From positions 1 through 64,000 of the forward strand of contig JADFUC010000784.1 in NCBI GenBank assembly GCA_019722365.1: 64,000 bases of DNA. Reading direction: 5' to 3'. The notes beneath the pieces are model-generated. The model saw nothing but the letters and a program-made list of their open reading frames with translations, had not been told where the DNA came from and searched no databases. Source of the stretch: Lithospermum erythrorhizon (Eukaryota; Streptophyta; Magnoliopsida; Boraginales; Boraginaceae). Position 1 is the stretch's first letter, and each line of letters opens with the position of its first letter. Shown here piece by piece: positions 13,871 to 27,234 of this stretch. Position numbers and translations under genes: made by a program.

Positions 13871-15289
13871 TATTTTTTTTACTGTAATATTTTCATAAGT
13901 TATAATATTCTTGTATTTAAAATAATATCATCATTAAGTATAAAAAAAAAGTCAATCCTCATTTTATATCCAAATTGAATTATTTTATGGCTTATTTTGT
14001 TCATCTTCTACCTTGCATCTTCTCATCACCATCAACTACTCCCTTTACAAAAAATCAATATATCCAACAATAAACTAAAAAAAAATCATCATATAAAGAG
14101 AATTTGCATCATCAAAGAAAGAATTAATCAATGAATAACAATCTAATTTCAGCAATCTAAGATTTAAGAATTGATTAACAGAAGGGGAAAAAAAAAAGAT
14201 TTCCGACGTGGTTTTGGTGTAGCGGCCAACAGAGTTATAAGAGTGGGGGAGACAACAGTGGAAAGAAAGCGAAAAAAATCGAGAAGGTGACTTAGATTAT
14301 GTACAATGATATCTAATTTAGACGTCAATCCTTACATGCTACATCATATCTCTCATCTCCGCATAATCCATTCATTCCAGTGGTACCTTATTGATATCTA
14401 ATTTGGTTATTGATATGTAGATAATAAAAGGTTATGAAATATTGTGATTAAAAAATTATTGATATTGCAAAATGAATTATATATCTATAATTTAATTTTC
14501 TCTTTCTCTAATTCTAGACAAGGAAAGTCCACCATACAAAAAAAATAGATTGTATATTTCAAATAGACAAATTTTTCTCCCTCTTGAGATTAGATATTAT
14601 TAAAATATACATCATTGGATGTTAATTTCAATTTGAGAATAGATTCCATTATAAATGCGAATTATGAATAGAGTTTTGATTGTATCGCTATGTACAATTT
14701 TTTAAATATCGAAATAATCATTTAAATTGGCCCCGATAATAACATCAAATTTACTTTGATTTCCTCAATATTATTATTACAATAATTTACCCCAGAAATA
14801 ATACAAAATTTTACATCTTGATCCCTAATAAACTAATGGTCCCCGATAATCACATATGTTGATGACCTGCATGAACGCTGGATTTCACATGCGCCAGCAA
14901 GATGTCCTGTAAGATATACTACATCTCAGGAAAGATTAATTATCCAAATGTTGTACTTGGATATTTTTTAGAACGTATTTCGACTTGGGAAGAGTTTCGA
15001 TGAGTTACTGACATCTAATAATTATATATAGGTAACATGTAATCCCAGATGCAGGTGTACTTCATTCTAAACTAATTTTGGTTTAAATCTAGATAGTCTT
15101 ACATAGTCTGATAAAATAATGAAAACAAAATTGTACCACTTCCATTTCAAAAACATTATATTGTTATTTTGAGAAATTAAAATTATTAAATTTCGTAACT
15201 TTATTCACATCATTTTGATATAAATCCAAATTATTATGTAAGGATGTACTAGTGAAATATCTTGAATATCATCTTTTGATTTAGTTTTT

Positions 15290-15383
15290 CTTAAGATTAA
15301 ACCATACATGTTAACCGGCATATTCCCTAAAATTTCTTATGATTAAACCTTACATGTCATTAACGGGCATATTCCCTAAAATT
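15290..15383. repeat. Two-copy tandem repeat, unit about 46-48 bp
   Basis: Copy 1 (15290-15335) and copy 2 (15336-15383) both run from CTTA-GATTAAACC through ACATGT to GGCATATTCCCTAAAATT, with a two-base length difference and a few substitutions. Confidence 0.85.
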
Positions 15384-15580
15384 CATTTTAATTATAGTTT
15401 TAATTTTTGAAGGTGAATTTTGATTGTGAATTATTTTTATCACTTATTCTTAATAAATATAACTAATATAATTGGATTTCTTTTAAAATTATTCTAATAA
15501 TACTACTATTTTCTTGTAAATTTATTATATATAATTGAAAATATATTTTCGAAAAATTAAAATAAAATATTCCTCAGTAC

Positions 15581-15596
15581 TCAACAGTACTGTTGA
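15581..15596. repeat. Perfect 16-bp palindrome
   Basis: TCAACAGTACTGTTGA is identical to its reverse complement. No function can be assigned; a protein-binding dyad is possible. Confidence 0.9.
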
Positions 15597-17639
15597 CAAT
15601 ATTATTTATGTAATCAACTCTGACACAAGACATAAGGACGACCATTAATCCAATATTGGAAAAAAAGAGACAAATTGTAACAGATGGATAGGAGTATTAA
15701 TCAGTGTATTTTATAATTGTCAAATTCGGCCTCAAGAATGTAAGAATTATCAGCTGTGGCTCTCAGAAGAATATCGATGTCAAATTGCCATCGTAAGCGA
15801 CATCACGCTTAAATCTGCCCCTCGTAGTTGCTTATCAGACGCTTCAAACCATCCCTAAATTAACACCTCCATTAAACGTTAACTATGTTAAAATTGGGTA
15901 AATTTTGTTCAAAATTGCTAATTTAGATAATAATACTTTGGGAAAACAGGATTTTAGAAAATTGAAATTATTGACATACAAATTGGGCTTCTTCTTGATT
16001 AAGTTCATTTTTTGTCGACCTATGTTTCTTCCCCAAAATATTCACTAAATTATATTTTGGGCCCAAAATACCTAAATTCTTCTCCTTTAACATTTAACGA
16101 ACCGGTTAATTAAGCGACCATTGCTAAATCCTGCCCAATTCCCATTGCACCAAATCAAGAATCTGCCGCCCAATTACTCGTGACCATTTCGACAATTTCC
16201 TCGTGTATTTTATATAAAAAACAACTTGAACTAACATACATTTTTCACTTATCATCAATAACGTTCCATACAAAATTGAAGATTTTTCTCTATTTGTTTT
16301 TTAAAGATTGTCTAATTTTTTCGATATAACAAGATAAAAAATAGTGCAATCTTAATTATTAGTCAATTATATTACATGCACCGAACTACTTGAAACATTT
16401 CAAATAAAAGACTCAACCTTCTAACCTTTTAAATAAAAGACCTTTCAATTAATTTAAATTGATTATTAAAAATTGATCCAATTAATTGTTTGTTATTTTT
16501 AAAATGACCCATAAAGTATAATATATATAATTTTTCTATTTTTTCCTTAGTTTTGCTCCATTAAAGTAGAAGTTCAAAAGCCAAATTTTTTTTTCTCCAA
16601 AAGCTCAAAAGGCTAAATTATCCCTGTGCTACTATTCAAATGCCAAAATTCATGCGTGCCTATTTTACATGTTAGTTTAATTTATGTTTTCTCAGAAGTT
16701 CGTGCCTATTATTTCAATATAACAAGATAAAAAATAAGTGCAATCTAAATTATTATACAAATATTTACTTTGAATCAAAACGTCGCTGATTGTAATGATA
16801 ATAAGGAAGTTAGCATTTAAAATACTATATCACGATATAATTTTTTTTTAAATATATAAAATATTTATGTTTTAAAATTTAAAAATCAACTACTTAAATT
16901 TAAAACATATTTTTTTAAGAAATCAAGATTTTTGTTTACGGTGCCTAAATATATGTATATAAATTTTAAGGGAACGAATCAATACGTAAAAAAACGAAAT
17001 GATTTAAATGGTTTGCGATTTTTGAGGTAAAAAATAAATTAAAAAAGTTCAAGGTTCAAAAGGGATGACTAAAGGGTTTTAATAACTATAACCCCAAACT
17101 TAATTGATGTGAGTTATCAATCCATGAAGACATTACATGTTTAATATGATTATAAGAATCAAATCAACTTACATCACGCCAACGAAAGCCTCACTTACGT
17201 AGAAGACCCAATGTCTCTAAAAGTATCAACACTGTATAGACGATCCTGAGTAATGCAGCAACTTCTTTAGAACCTATGACAGATCAAAAGAAGACAATGT
17301 AAAACTCACAGTGAGAACTCAGATTGCTCAATCGAGCTCTCTACTTAGATTTACGTATTTTATCATTGAAATATAAGATTTTGAAAATCATCAAAATGTC
17401 TGTTGAAAAGTTTGATTGTATAATTGATTTACTTATTTAAAGTTAAGGTCAAAAGTATGTTAGTTATACTAAAATTAATATTTGATCTACCCGACCTATT
17501 ACACTAAAGTAAGTTACATTTAATTACTGTGTTCTACCATAATCTGTGTACTAAGAAAATATTTACATTAACATGATTATAATCTTCTCGGGTTTGAAGT
17601 GTAACATTAAGGAAAAAATTGGAATAAAATTCCAATTAT

Positions 17640-18096
17640 AGAATTAAGCCCTGGCATGTGCATAGTTTGGGTGGCTTATAAATAGTTTGTTTTTAAGTAA
17701 AGACTTTTTATGTTTGAATTATATAAAGTTTTTTATTTAATTCAATTTATCATAATTCAATTGGATGGTAGCCGTTTTTTAAAGAAAAAACCCAAAACTC
17801 TTTTCACTCCATTTTGCCACCCCTTAAGAAGAACTATCGGGATTTTCTTCTCATCTTTGCTTTCATCACTATAAATCGCTCAAGAAAACGCCGGCAATCC
17901 GCTTGGGATCAATTCACAAGCGCGATCAATTCTGTAGACAATACAGCTGATCGTTCTTTGAAAGCTTCTTTAATATTCAGAAAATCCCAAAAGAAAGGTA
18001 CAATTGAAATCTTTAAATTATTGTTTTTACAAACCCGGTAGGGTACTTGGGAATTAAATCTGATAATGATTTGATCATTAATTTGATACAAGAATC
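17640..18096 (+). mobile_element. Possible copia LTR with TATA box and degenerate primer-binding site
   Basis: CTTATAAATAG at 17674-17684 looks like a TATA box. It is followed by moderately GC-rich transcribed-type sequence, then CATTAATTTGATACAAGAATC ending at 18096, which resembles the LTR end plus a decayed initiator-Met primer site (consensus TGGTATCAGAGC). An alternative is the 5' untranslated exon of a lost gene. The open frames at 17814-18041 (plus) and 17909-18091 (minus) are not credible proteins. Confidence 0.3.
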
Positions 18097-18254
18097 AAAC
18101 AGCTAAGATCAATGAAATTCTTATTACGAATAAATGTACGAATCGGGCTGATGTGCTCAAATATAAAAATTATATGTCTTAATTTTAATTAGACAATTTT
18201 AAAATTCATATATGAATGATATGTTAATTTAATAATTAAATCTGATTAATTTTG

Positions 18255-18499
18255 TTGATAGAAATAATACCCTTTTGTTTCTTTCTTTAGGTCCAACGAA
18301 GAACACTTTGTCCACTTTTTAGTCCTAGTTCATTCATGTTAACTTTCATAACATCAACTTCACAATCCCCAATCTTCAAGTAACTTATATCGGGAGGCTT
18401 CCCAAACCACGTCTCATGCATGGTTAATGACGTTGATTTAGATGAAACTTTATTTAGTGAGTGCATTGTGGTATTCAACTTTCGATTTGGATTTAACAA
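18255..18499 (-). pseudogene. Ty1/copia integrase C-terminal fragment
   Basis: On the minus strand the protein reads HETWFGKPPDISYLKIGDCE. This matches the copia integrase stretch around 'ELWxGxKPxxxxLxxxGCEA', which lies shortly before reverse transcriptase. It is followed after a frame change by ETKGYYFY, which in intact elements follows 'FxGYP'. Integrase inserts the reverse-transcribed element into the genome. Only about 80 codons remain and no adjoining reverse transcriptase is found, so this is a truncated scrap. Its orientation is opposite to the LTR-like sequence to its left. Confidence 0.7.
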
Positions 18500-18904
18500 C
18501 TTTTCCTACATCAAATATTAATAAAAACATTAGTATCAATAATAAAAATGTAACAACTTTGGTTTCATAATATTATGAATAATCAAAGAAAAAAAGTTGT
18601 TTATTTAATTTATTGAATTTAGAGATTTAATAATTACCACACACGTTTAATTTCTCAAGAAAATTAAATCAAATTAAAGGTTAGATGACATAGAAATGAA
18701 ATCAATAATATATAATTTTTGAGAGAAATGTAGAGAATAAGTTTTGAGAAATGTAGATAATAATTTTTAAGAGAAATGTAGATAATGATATGAATAGTAG
18801 TGTGTATATATATATTGGATATGAAGTAATTGAAAAATATGAAAAAATTCGAAATTGACATGATATGAAGCTAATAATTTTATAAAATTTTAAATTCCTG
18901 CTCA

Positions 18905-19110
18905 AAGTTAATTTGACCGACATAAACCCGATGTCTAAATTTTCATAAAATTTGAAATTCCCCACTCAAGAATTAAGCGGGAAAAAAATTAAGATTGAAA
19001 TCCCGACACAAAACACACTCTTTTTGAGGAAAAAAAAAAGATGATTCCCGACACCATTTTTGGAAAATGAAATTAACATTACCGACACATGACTGACACA
19101 ATAGTTGTGT
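18905..19110 (-). repeat. CCGACA-type short repeats, possible CACTA subterminal region
   Basis: CCGACA occurs four times in about 170 bp (near 18917, 19003, 19049 and 19081), several within CCCGACAC. CACTA elements carry such short subterminal repeats bound by their accessory protein. The neighbouring minus-strand relic at 19259-19690 would place this near the element's 3' end. No CACTA terminal repeat was found. Confidence 0.3.
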
Positions 19111-19258
19111 ACCAGCAAAAGAAATAATCTATTTTTACAACTAACACCACATGCATATGAAAACAGGTATTGAACACAATATCGAACAACTACAAACACA
19201 AAAACACACTACTATATTGTTCTTGGTAATAGGAGATTTAATACAAACTTATCAATTA

Positions 19259-19690
19259 CTAATGAAAACTTGTACATAAAAACATTGCTATCCTAATATT
19301 CTCCTGAGGAGTCATCATCAACACTAATATCGTTCCCACAATAGGCTTCTTTTGAGGAGTCATCAACGTGACCAATATCGTTCCCCCGATAGTCTTGCTC
19401 GGAGTCATCATCGTCATCGGGACAGTCTGACTCGCAATCTGAACCATCATTAGTTGTTCGTTGCACATCATCATCATCCTCTTCAAGAATAACAAAAACC
19501 CACTCTTAAACAATGTCCAGGTCATGGGTTGGATCAACAAAAACCGGTAAAGCTTGTTGTTAATCATGGAAGATATATTCATGATTCAAATCGAACACAT
19601 CCACATTCTATATAGGAGTCCAATCAACTCAAATCCTAATGTTCGATTTCATTGCAACACAAAAATATACTTGTCGTTGTCAAGGATTAG
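19259..19690 (-). pseudogene. Acidic coding relic, possibly the tail of a CACTA-associated protein
   Basis: A minus-strand frame other than the longest open one reads QVYFC, then NVDVFDLN, then long Asp/Ser/Glu-rich text (EEDDDDVQ, CPDDDDDSEQDY). This resembles the 'QVFYV...VxDL...acidic' ending of the DUF4216 region linked to plant CACTA transposases. Within it a segment is duplicated: GNDI-(GH/S)-VDD-SS-E appears twice (about 19300-19390). Stops interrupt the frame. The assignment rests on weak similarity only. Confidence 0.3.
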
Positions 19691-20790
19691 GATAAATTGC
19701 CATCTTGTAAGCTCCACTTTCTCGTTTGATTGAACCATTCCATTTCTTGGATGCATCTACATCCACTTGCTAGTGTTAAACCAGAAATAGTTGAACAATA
19801 CAACTTTTTCATACATTAAACCATAAGAGTGCTCTTATTACCATGACCCTATAATTTACAACGTGATCTTCAGCAAAAACTCGACACGTAAACACCGCTA
19901 TTAAAACGTTTTATTACCATCTACCTAAATAAAAAGAGTTTATCGATGTAATATCCTTGAACCTTTATTTGGAGTCGGGCCATCTAAGCGTAATCGGTGA
20001 GTGTAATCAGGTCCATATTATTCGTATATGCGGAAAACCATCTAACAAAAATTCTTGCTCACATCACGACGCTCTTCATCCGTCGAATTCAAGATCCAAC
20101 TCTTCGTGAAAATCATGAGATATCCTGTTTGACAATAGTTCTTTTGCCGGTGAAACCATTATATTATATACAAATTTATTTATTTAAACATCAAATGTAC
20201 ACTTAGTAGTTTGTCTCAGACTTCCGGGCCAAGGTGGCAATCGAATATATACATTAACAAGTATATGTTTAAGATCCATGTAATATCGAATGCTTCACCA
20301 CAAACTAAGCACCGGAAAGCGTGGTCGGGTCTTATTTTTGGCTCAGTACATCATGCCCTCGTAGCCATTTAAGTGGTCATGAGTAGTTTCCCTCAAGCTC
20401 GCATCGAATAAAAGTTGAAACCTTTCAAGCAGATACGCCAGACACCTCAACAGTGCCTTTGGCTCACTAGTCAATGGAAAATACTATTGAGCATGAAAGA
20501 TAAATACAACCGTGCTTACTACATTATTATACAAAAACATATATAATTACAATATATTTAAATGTGAGTACTTTGACAATGGAAAGAAATTCCACCAAAA
20601 ACTGACACTCTTCAAATTACAACGTGACTTGACTTCCCTTCAACTCTTGTCGCAATATCAATCAGATGACATCTCTAGTCAGCCTGACACTGTATATGGC
20701 CAATCAAGAACCCGATTTATAAGAAACAAAGCTGAACAAGAAACCAAAAAACCTCAAAAACCTCGGGGAGAATTTCTCGCCAAAGTGGAG
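19691..20790. other. Unassigned stretch
   Basis: No recognisable gene. It may continue the putative CACTA relic to its left. The short open frames at 19997-20206 and 20512-20799 have no motif I recognise. Confidence 0.35.
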
Positions 20791-21430
20791 TTACTCTAGG
20801 ATTTTTTTGAGAAATATTTTCTAAATCTTTATATCATGAAACTCCTAAAGTTTATATAGGCTGTTAAACAAGCTCCGGAGCAAGTTGAACCCATTAAGAT
20901 ACTGACTGGCACCTTATTGGCCTAAGACACTAATGAAGCCACATCGAGTTTAACTATTTAATTAAATTTTTAATTAAATAGTAATTTATCAATATCAATA
21001 ATCTTTTCAGTTATTGATAAATACTTTAAAATTATTTTAACTAATAATAATTGCTTAATTCTATTCTATTTGCTCAATCGATATTTTACATAAATGGGAA
21101 TTTTGTAATCGAAATACATTTTCAATTACAATTCTTCTTTAATTTTACATTAAATATAACTCAACGTCATCAGATGCTGTATACTTCTAGGCTCGATAAT
21201 ATAAGTTGTATAATAATAATAATCACCAATTACTATTATTATAACGATTAATGAAAAGATCTAAAGGAATCTCTCATAACCCTTAAATTATCATGAGAAA
21301 CTCATACTAGTAATATAATACTAAAGCTGAACACTCAAGTCACAACTACATTTAACCCAACTCGGTAAATAACTGACATGGAATTGCATCGCATAATAAA
21401 GGAATCAATTCTCATTAATTTTCAATTACT
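20791..21430 (+). mobile_element. LTR-like block (copia-type), member 2 of 3
   Basis: CTTCTAGGCTCGATAATA at 21184-21201 is followed by AT-rich sequence and TTATCATGAGAAACTCAT (about 21288). The 52089 LTR has GGGCTCGATATATG followed by TTATCGTGAGTTCCATTTTA in the same order. Both are probably LTR pieces of related copia elements. Borders are approximate. Confidence 0.35.
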
Positions 21431-24261
21431 AGTTTTCAACCCCCCGTAAAATCTACAAACATTAATAAATTAGTCGATATATAATTAAAAATACCAATAT
21501 GAAATTAGAATAATTACAAATACTCACACTCAAACGGTATATCCATCTACGCGGTGGACCCCCATTTAATGCTTCATAAAACAAATGTATACGTGATCCA
21601 TTACATCAAACAATCCCGTAAGTACATTATATTCCCCATCGTGCAAATTATCTCAACACCTTATGTTTCGCTTCCTCCACATGCTTCATATTACGAAGTC
21701 ATTAACTATTCAAGCACAAATAACAATTTTAATTTTTATGGTTTCCCATATCGGATCAAGGTGAGGTAACTGATGGCTACCGGAAGTATTAGTTGGACAA
21801 TAATACGTACGCCGTGAATTTTTAGTCCACTAAAGTTCACATTTTCTCAAGCCAGTGAAATTTTATGCACTAATGCTCACATTTCCCCGCTATCACAAAG
21901 CTGACCGCTTAGCAATTTAAATCTCGCTTACCATACGAAATCTTAGAAAATATTCCTGCACATCTCAAAATACTGCCAGCAGCTCCATCTGACAATCAGA
22001 ATGCTGGTAATCCATTTCCTAACCTCATTCTCGCTACGAATGCCTGGGCTTTATAAGTCGCTTTAATTTTTGCTTTCTTCCTACCATAAGGTGGGATGGA
22101 GAAAAAAGGGACAAAATTGAAAATTATGTAATATTTAAATAGCTATGTGCTGGTCTCACATGTTCCACTTATTTTAAAACGTGTCTCACAAATCTAATAA
22201 TCAGGTAATTCCTTTTTGTCTTCGTGTTAAATTAATTTATATATGCCACTTCACAAATGGATTTAGGGGGCACCATGTTAAAATACTTTAGCAACTCTAA
22301 AAGAGAACTATAATAATTCCTCAGGACCTAATTAAAATTAAAGGATTGCTCGTGGGGAAACCATCAAATTAGCCTATAAAATGGCTCATAAGTAGAAGCT
22401 GGTCGTGTTAAATATATTTCAGTGGAACTAACTAAAAGCTATTGATCAACTGATCGAAGAGCTTTGAAAATAGGGAGAGAAAAGTTATGCCCTCAGACAT
22501 AAAGTTACATCTCAAGCAGGGTTATCACAAGGATTGGTGGTTACGACAAGGTTATCAAGCACCGATTTCAGGAGGCCTAATTTGTACTTTTCAAGGACAT
22601 GTGTTTATGTCCCACGTTGCTTTTCACGGCGTTTCAAGTGGAAGAATCCAGCAATAACAAAGTGGACGTGGATTTTGGCCACAAAAATTTATCCAAATTG
22701 GTTAACAAGACATCGTCAAGCTAAGTTTTTCTGATAAAGCCTACCACGTATTTCCACAAAGCGATTCAAGATCGAAGATTGTACGAACCTTTCTTTAGCG
22801 CTGATCCGTATCTTTGGTACGCTAACCAAGTCGATATAGTCAATATTTGCGGAAGGAAAGATCAGATCAAGCTTGATCCAAATCGATCCGAATATCTCCA
22901 AGAAAAAGAAAAGATTTGCATCTTTTAAAAACATCATCAAGCTCGAACTGTTAAAATTAACCGTTGTAACCTCGCGTAACAACAGTCGTGCCACGTGTTT
23001 CGACGGGCCTTAATATCGAAATTGGATTATAAAGCCTTTACTACGGACTACGGGCTTCCTCGAACGCGATCTAGTATCGTCAATTTCGTGGTGCGAGGGA
23101 AGAATTCCTGAGATATTGCATTGAAGAATTATTTACCATAATTGAATAAAGGAAACTTTTATATGAAAAAGATTGAAGCTTTTTCACTAAAAGGAAAAGG
23201 AAGAATTATTAGAATTATCCTTGACGTCTCATACACTTATTTTCTTTATAGTATCTGTGGTTTGAAGTCGAATCGTGACTCTAGCCCATGCTATAAAGCT
23301 CCATGTAACAGAGTGTGTTCAGATTTACGTGAACGCATTTTGTTGTTGTCTTCGACCGTTGTTAACATCCGTACAATAGTCGGAATTTGCAATAGGTAGC
23401 GTAGTTGATAGGATTCAACAATCGTGTATCGATATATTAAATCACCACGCAGGTAATTGTGCCGGTGTCGTGACCTGGCCCGATTCAGACGCAAGGTCGC
23501 CGCCGTGGTTCCGAGCTCGACATCGGCCGAGTAAAGGCCCGAGGATATGTCCTTATTTGTAACTTGAATCATACTAAATCAACCTTCCGACAGGCACTTT
23601 GTCAAATATGTGTGAAGTGGTTTTCACCGAACTCTGCAACAAATCTGCTGCTTACTTTACAATATTATCATGGTTGATCACTTAACAACAAACCGTTATT
23701 CCAATTGTCACTAGCAATCGAATAGCAATCAGATCACAAGACATGGTAATATTGATCCATGTGTATCCAAGGATAACATACAGCAACAACCTGGCTATAC
23801 CAATCAGCCTCCCAAGATAACAACAGAAAATTATTTTGTTCGGGCCTACCACTCAGATTCGTGTTTGTTACAATCGATGTACAAAACGCGACAACTCTTG
23901 CACAACGTGTGTGTACTCTATGTTGTATGCACCGACTCAATTGTTTTTAATGAATGTAGACTATTATTTTTTAATTATTATTTTTAAATATATACTACAT
24001 CGGAGAAGAACCGATGTAACGATATCAGAATTTGCAAATGGCGCTCGTCTTCATGCTGTGTTCCACAAATAAATATAATCTATTATTCTGATTCCAACTA
24101 TTGACCGACACCTTCGTTTTAATACATTTAGGTAAATGGATTGGAAAATGACCGAGACAACACCGACTCAAAACGGACACATTATTTAAGAAATTAGCTG
24201 TGTTTTCCTACATTGACTATTTACGGCTCAGAGGCTGCTTAGTCTATAAACTTGTCATAGC
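21431..24261. other. Unassigned, probably transposon-derived
   Basis: No host gene is recognised. The GC content is higher than in the flanks between about 22500 and 23600. Open frames of 60-90 codons on both strands overlap each other without a known motif. A small hairpin, CATCGG (23998-24003) and CCGATG (24011-24016), lies among other ACCGAC or CCGACA words up to 24200, as in CACTA subterminal DNA, but nothing else supports that. Confidence 0.4.
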
Positions 24262-24492
24262 TATTTTCATTCTTTGTCCCACATCAGAGGGGCGAAATTA
24301 GAGCCGACTTTTTTATATTATAAATAGAGACCCATGTCAATCTTTCAAGAACACCAAAATCGAGATTTATCCCTATATTAAAGAGTTCTTCAAGAAAAGT
24401 TTTTGTCTGCAATAAATTCCGGCATTGCTTATGCAAGTCAGACCCAAGTTCATATGTTCGAAAATCTCTATACTCTGAGCAAAATACTAATA
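24262..24492 (+). repeat. 5' LTR (part) of the Tork-like element
   Basis: It shares ordered blocks with 28612-28812: TTTCATTCTTT, GTCCCACATC, TTTTATATTAT, AACACCAAAATCGAGAT, ATATTAAAG, TTCTT-AA-AAAAGTTTTT and CTCTAT...CTAATAG. Only the 3' half of the LTR aligns by eye. Confidence 0.7.
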
Positions 24493-25199
24493 GTGGGGAC
24501 AGTTTATTATGGCTAACGCCTGGCTGAGAAGCTTTCCCCATCCTCGAGCGAATACGTAACCATCTCAAGCATGTTAAAGAGACGGCTCTTTCTGAGAACC
24601 GACGCTATACCAGAACCGAGCAAGCAAACCTCAAGGATAAGTGTCAAAAGATGAACCAAACCCTTCCACAATCATTGAACAGCGCCCAGAATGCTAATGT
24701 GTTCAAGTGGAAAGTTAAAAGGAAACAAAGAAGAATGGAAATCAAGAAAGTTCTAACCATAACAAGTTTTGCAACTGAGGCCAAGATCTCGTAAACCTCC
24801 AAGCCATGGGCGCTGGAAGCTGTGATACGCGCCTCAGTGTATCTCTAATCTTAAAGAAGCTATCCAAGACCCTTGCTTTCACTTTGTTGAATTAGATGAT
24901 ATCATCATTGATGTGAATGGGCCGGGTTTAACCTTCCACTACACGCTAATGATCGGGTATCGTATTACTGTAGCCTAAGACAATTGCGCCAACACGGAGA
25001 TGTTTCAAGACTCTGCTATCACGGAACCGCCTACATGAGAAACTCGCCACCTGCATCACTTTTAAAAAGTGGGAGGTCCTCAAGCTCACTTGGAAAATCC
25101 TCGCCCCTCAATTTATCGTTTGTTCCCGCCACGTCAGAACTTAGTCTCTACCCACCAATGTCAGTCTAAACTTATTTGAGGTTTATAAAGTTGTACCCC

Positions 25200-26165
25200 T
25201 CAGAGAGTTTTACGACTCAGAGACCCAGCGCGTGTTTCTCCTGCTTCTCCCGACACTCATTCATTGTTAACGGTTCTACTGCTTTTATAACTGACCTCCG
25301 ATGTTTGGCACGGTAGACTGACATGTTAATATTACCATTAAAGGACTCAAAGCTCCCATATAATTTCAATTTATCCACAAATGAAGTTCTCAAGTCATTC
25401 CCATGAGCTAAATTTACAAAAAAAGTTAAACTACGCAATACTCTGCATCCATGGTATTAATCTAACTCCGCTTGATTTGACCTATATCGACTTGTAACAT
25501 TTTAAGAACACTTAGAGTAAGGAGTAAAAAATAACTATATCACATTTATCAAAGATTGCTCGAGGTATACCAGAAGCTATCTTCTCGGCAAAATTGTTAA
25601 ATATTTATCAAGTTCAAGAATGAAGTCGGTAACCAACTCAAGAGGGAAAAATCAAGAGGACGTGTCCGACTGGTGCGGAGAATATGGGTCTCAATCTTTG
25701 ATAGACTTTTGTGAAAGGACCGAATTATTCAGCGAAACTAGCGCCTCTAGCCATTCTCAACAAACGGGATTTCGGAACAGTTAACTGACTAAAAACATGA
25801 CGAATGTGTTACGCTCTAAGTTCAGCCTTCCTAACGAAATGCTATTAAAAAGCGCCTGTCTCAAGATCTCACATTCTCAAAAAAGAGTACCTCATAAAGG
25901 TTTTTGGACAAGACTTCTAAGCAGATCCGAAGCTTATCCTCCAAATATAAGTTTTATGAAAATGTAGGGCGTTTTAACGGCGTGTGACACTCACCCCAAG
26001 CAGACAAACATTGGGGATCTAAAAACCTATGATTGTGTATTCATTGGTTATGCTCAAAATAGTACTGCATACAGGTTTATGTTAAGATCTAATCGAATCC
26101 ATATCTAAGGCCATAGACGGCGAATTCTTTTCGAGCATATTTTCCCACCACAAGGCGTACTAATC
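25200..26165 (+). pseudogene. Copia integrase, broken
   Basis: FKNEVGNQLKRE at about 25610 matches the copia integrase segment 'FKxEVENQLxxKI'. The next pieces correspond to the 'SDRGGEY' region, then to '[26 protein letters not shown]' (read as STNGI...EQLT across frames). TYDCVFIGYAQNSTAYRF (about 26020-26080) is an excellent match to the 'DCVFLGYAxNSxAYRF' motif of Tork-type integrase. FEHIFPP follows at about 26130. Stops and frameshifts throughout make it non-functional. Confidence 0.75.
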
Positions 26166-26509
26166 CTCATATCATGTATTTACTTTGTTCATTTAATCTC
26201 GATACAAACAGTACGCTAAATGCTTCACTCTCTAACCTCTGTTGACGCAACTGAACGAAAGAAGCTAGAAATTGAGAAACCTGAGATTTAATTTATTACA
26301 AACTTTCTTTCAGAGACGAATTCTCCCATCTTCCGAGCCGGGATGAGCTTGATTTCTTTACATAATGTGTTTAGATCCAAAACCAATGAGGTTAAAGTCC
26401 ATTGATACTAACTTTCGATTTGAAGCCATTTAGATTCTATTATGTCTAATCGCATCAATAGTTGGGCTGAAATTTATTTAAAGGTAGCAAACCCCTGAAC
26501 AAGAAATAG

Positions 26510-27020
26510 ATTTTAAGAAAAGACAGATCCGACGGTACAATCAAAGATTCACTGCAGACTTCATGGGGTCAAAGGTTTCACACAAAAAGAAAGATATTAA
26601 TTACTTTGATACTTATTCTCCAATACAAGATTCCACCGAGTTTCACAATTTTTAAATCATATATTCATGGTTCGATAGTATACCGTATTTGATGACGGAT
26701 CGCATTCTTTAATTGCCATCCGGAGGAAATTATGTCTCGCCCGGTGGCTTTTGTTCAGTGACGTTATATCAAGGTGCGTAAATTGAAAAATCTATTTATG
26801 GCTTAAAACAGTTCCTCCTAAACAGCCGTAATGCTAAGATTAATAACACCAAAGTAATGATATACCATTAACAACTCCTCGACCTCGTGTGTACGCTAAG
26901 TTGCTGATCGATCAAGCAGGATCATTTGTCTATATGTCAATGACATGTTAATTTTAGAACACTGACGTCAGAACAAACTCAAAGAACTTCTCTCCTCAAA
27001 TTGATATGAAAGCATTTAAA
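26510..27020 (+). pseudogene. Copia reverse transcriptase, broken
   Basis: The start shows KVSHKKKDINYFDTYSPI (about 26567-26620), the copia 'GFxQKEGIDYFDTYAPV' motif. Later IYGLKQ-like text occurs near 26790. ICLYVNDMLI at 26924-26953 is the catalytic core: the family has YVDD, here YVND (26933-26944), so the first catalytic Asp of the pair is replaced by Asn by a single base. Several stops and indels lie between. Confidence 0.8.
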
Positions 27021-27234
27021 GATGTTCTACGTCATCTACGAGTTTTAGTAATAATGAAACTCAAGTGGGTATCTCCTCGAGTCAACTTTCACTATGTTAA
27101 AAGGCCAAGAAATTTAATTATTTTGATGCTACTCCCCGCTAGACCTACGTGATCCTAGTTTACACTGACTTAATCTAGCGAAAGCTGCCATCTGCAGTGG
27201 TGACGTTTCTGGCGAATTTGCATCGACTCAGCCA

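Larger units (their letters stand above)
13871..17639. other. Unassigned AT-rich intergenic DNA
   Basis: No gene is recognised. It contains a two-copy repeat at 15290-15383, a 16-bp palindrome at 15581-15596, and a dispersed pair sharing ATATAACAAGATAAAAAATA at about 16324 and 16718. The pair hints at old non-autonomous transposons or a nested insertion. Confidence 0.45.
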
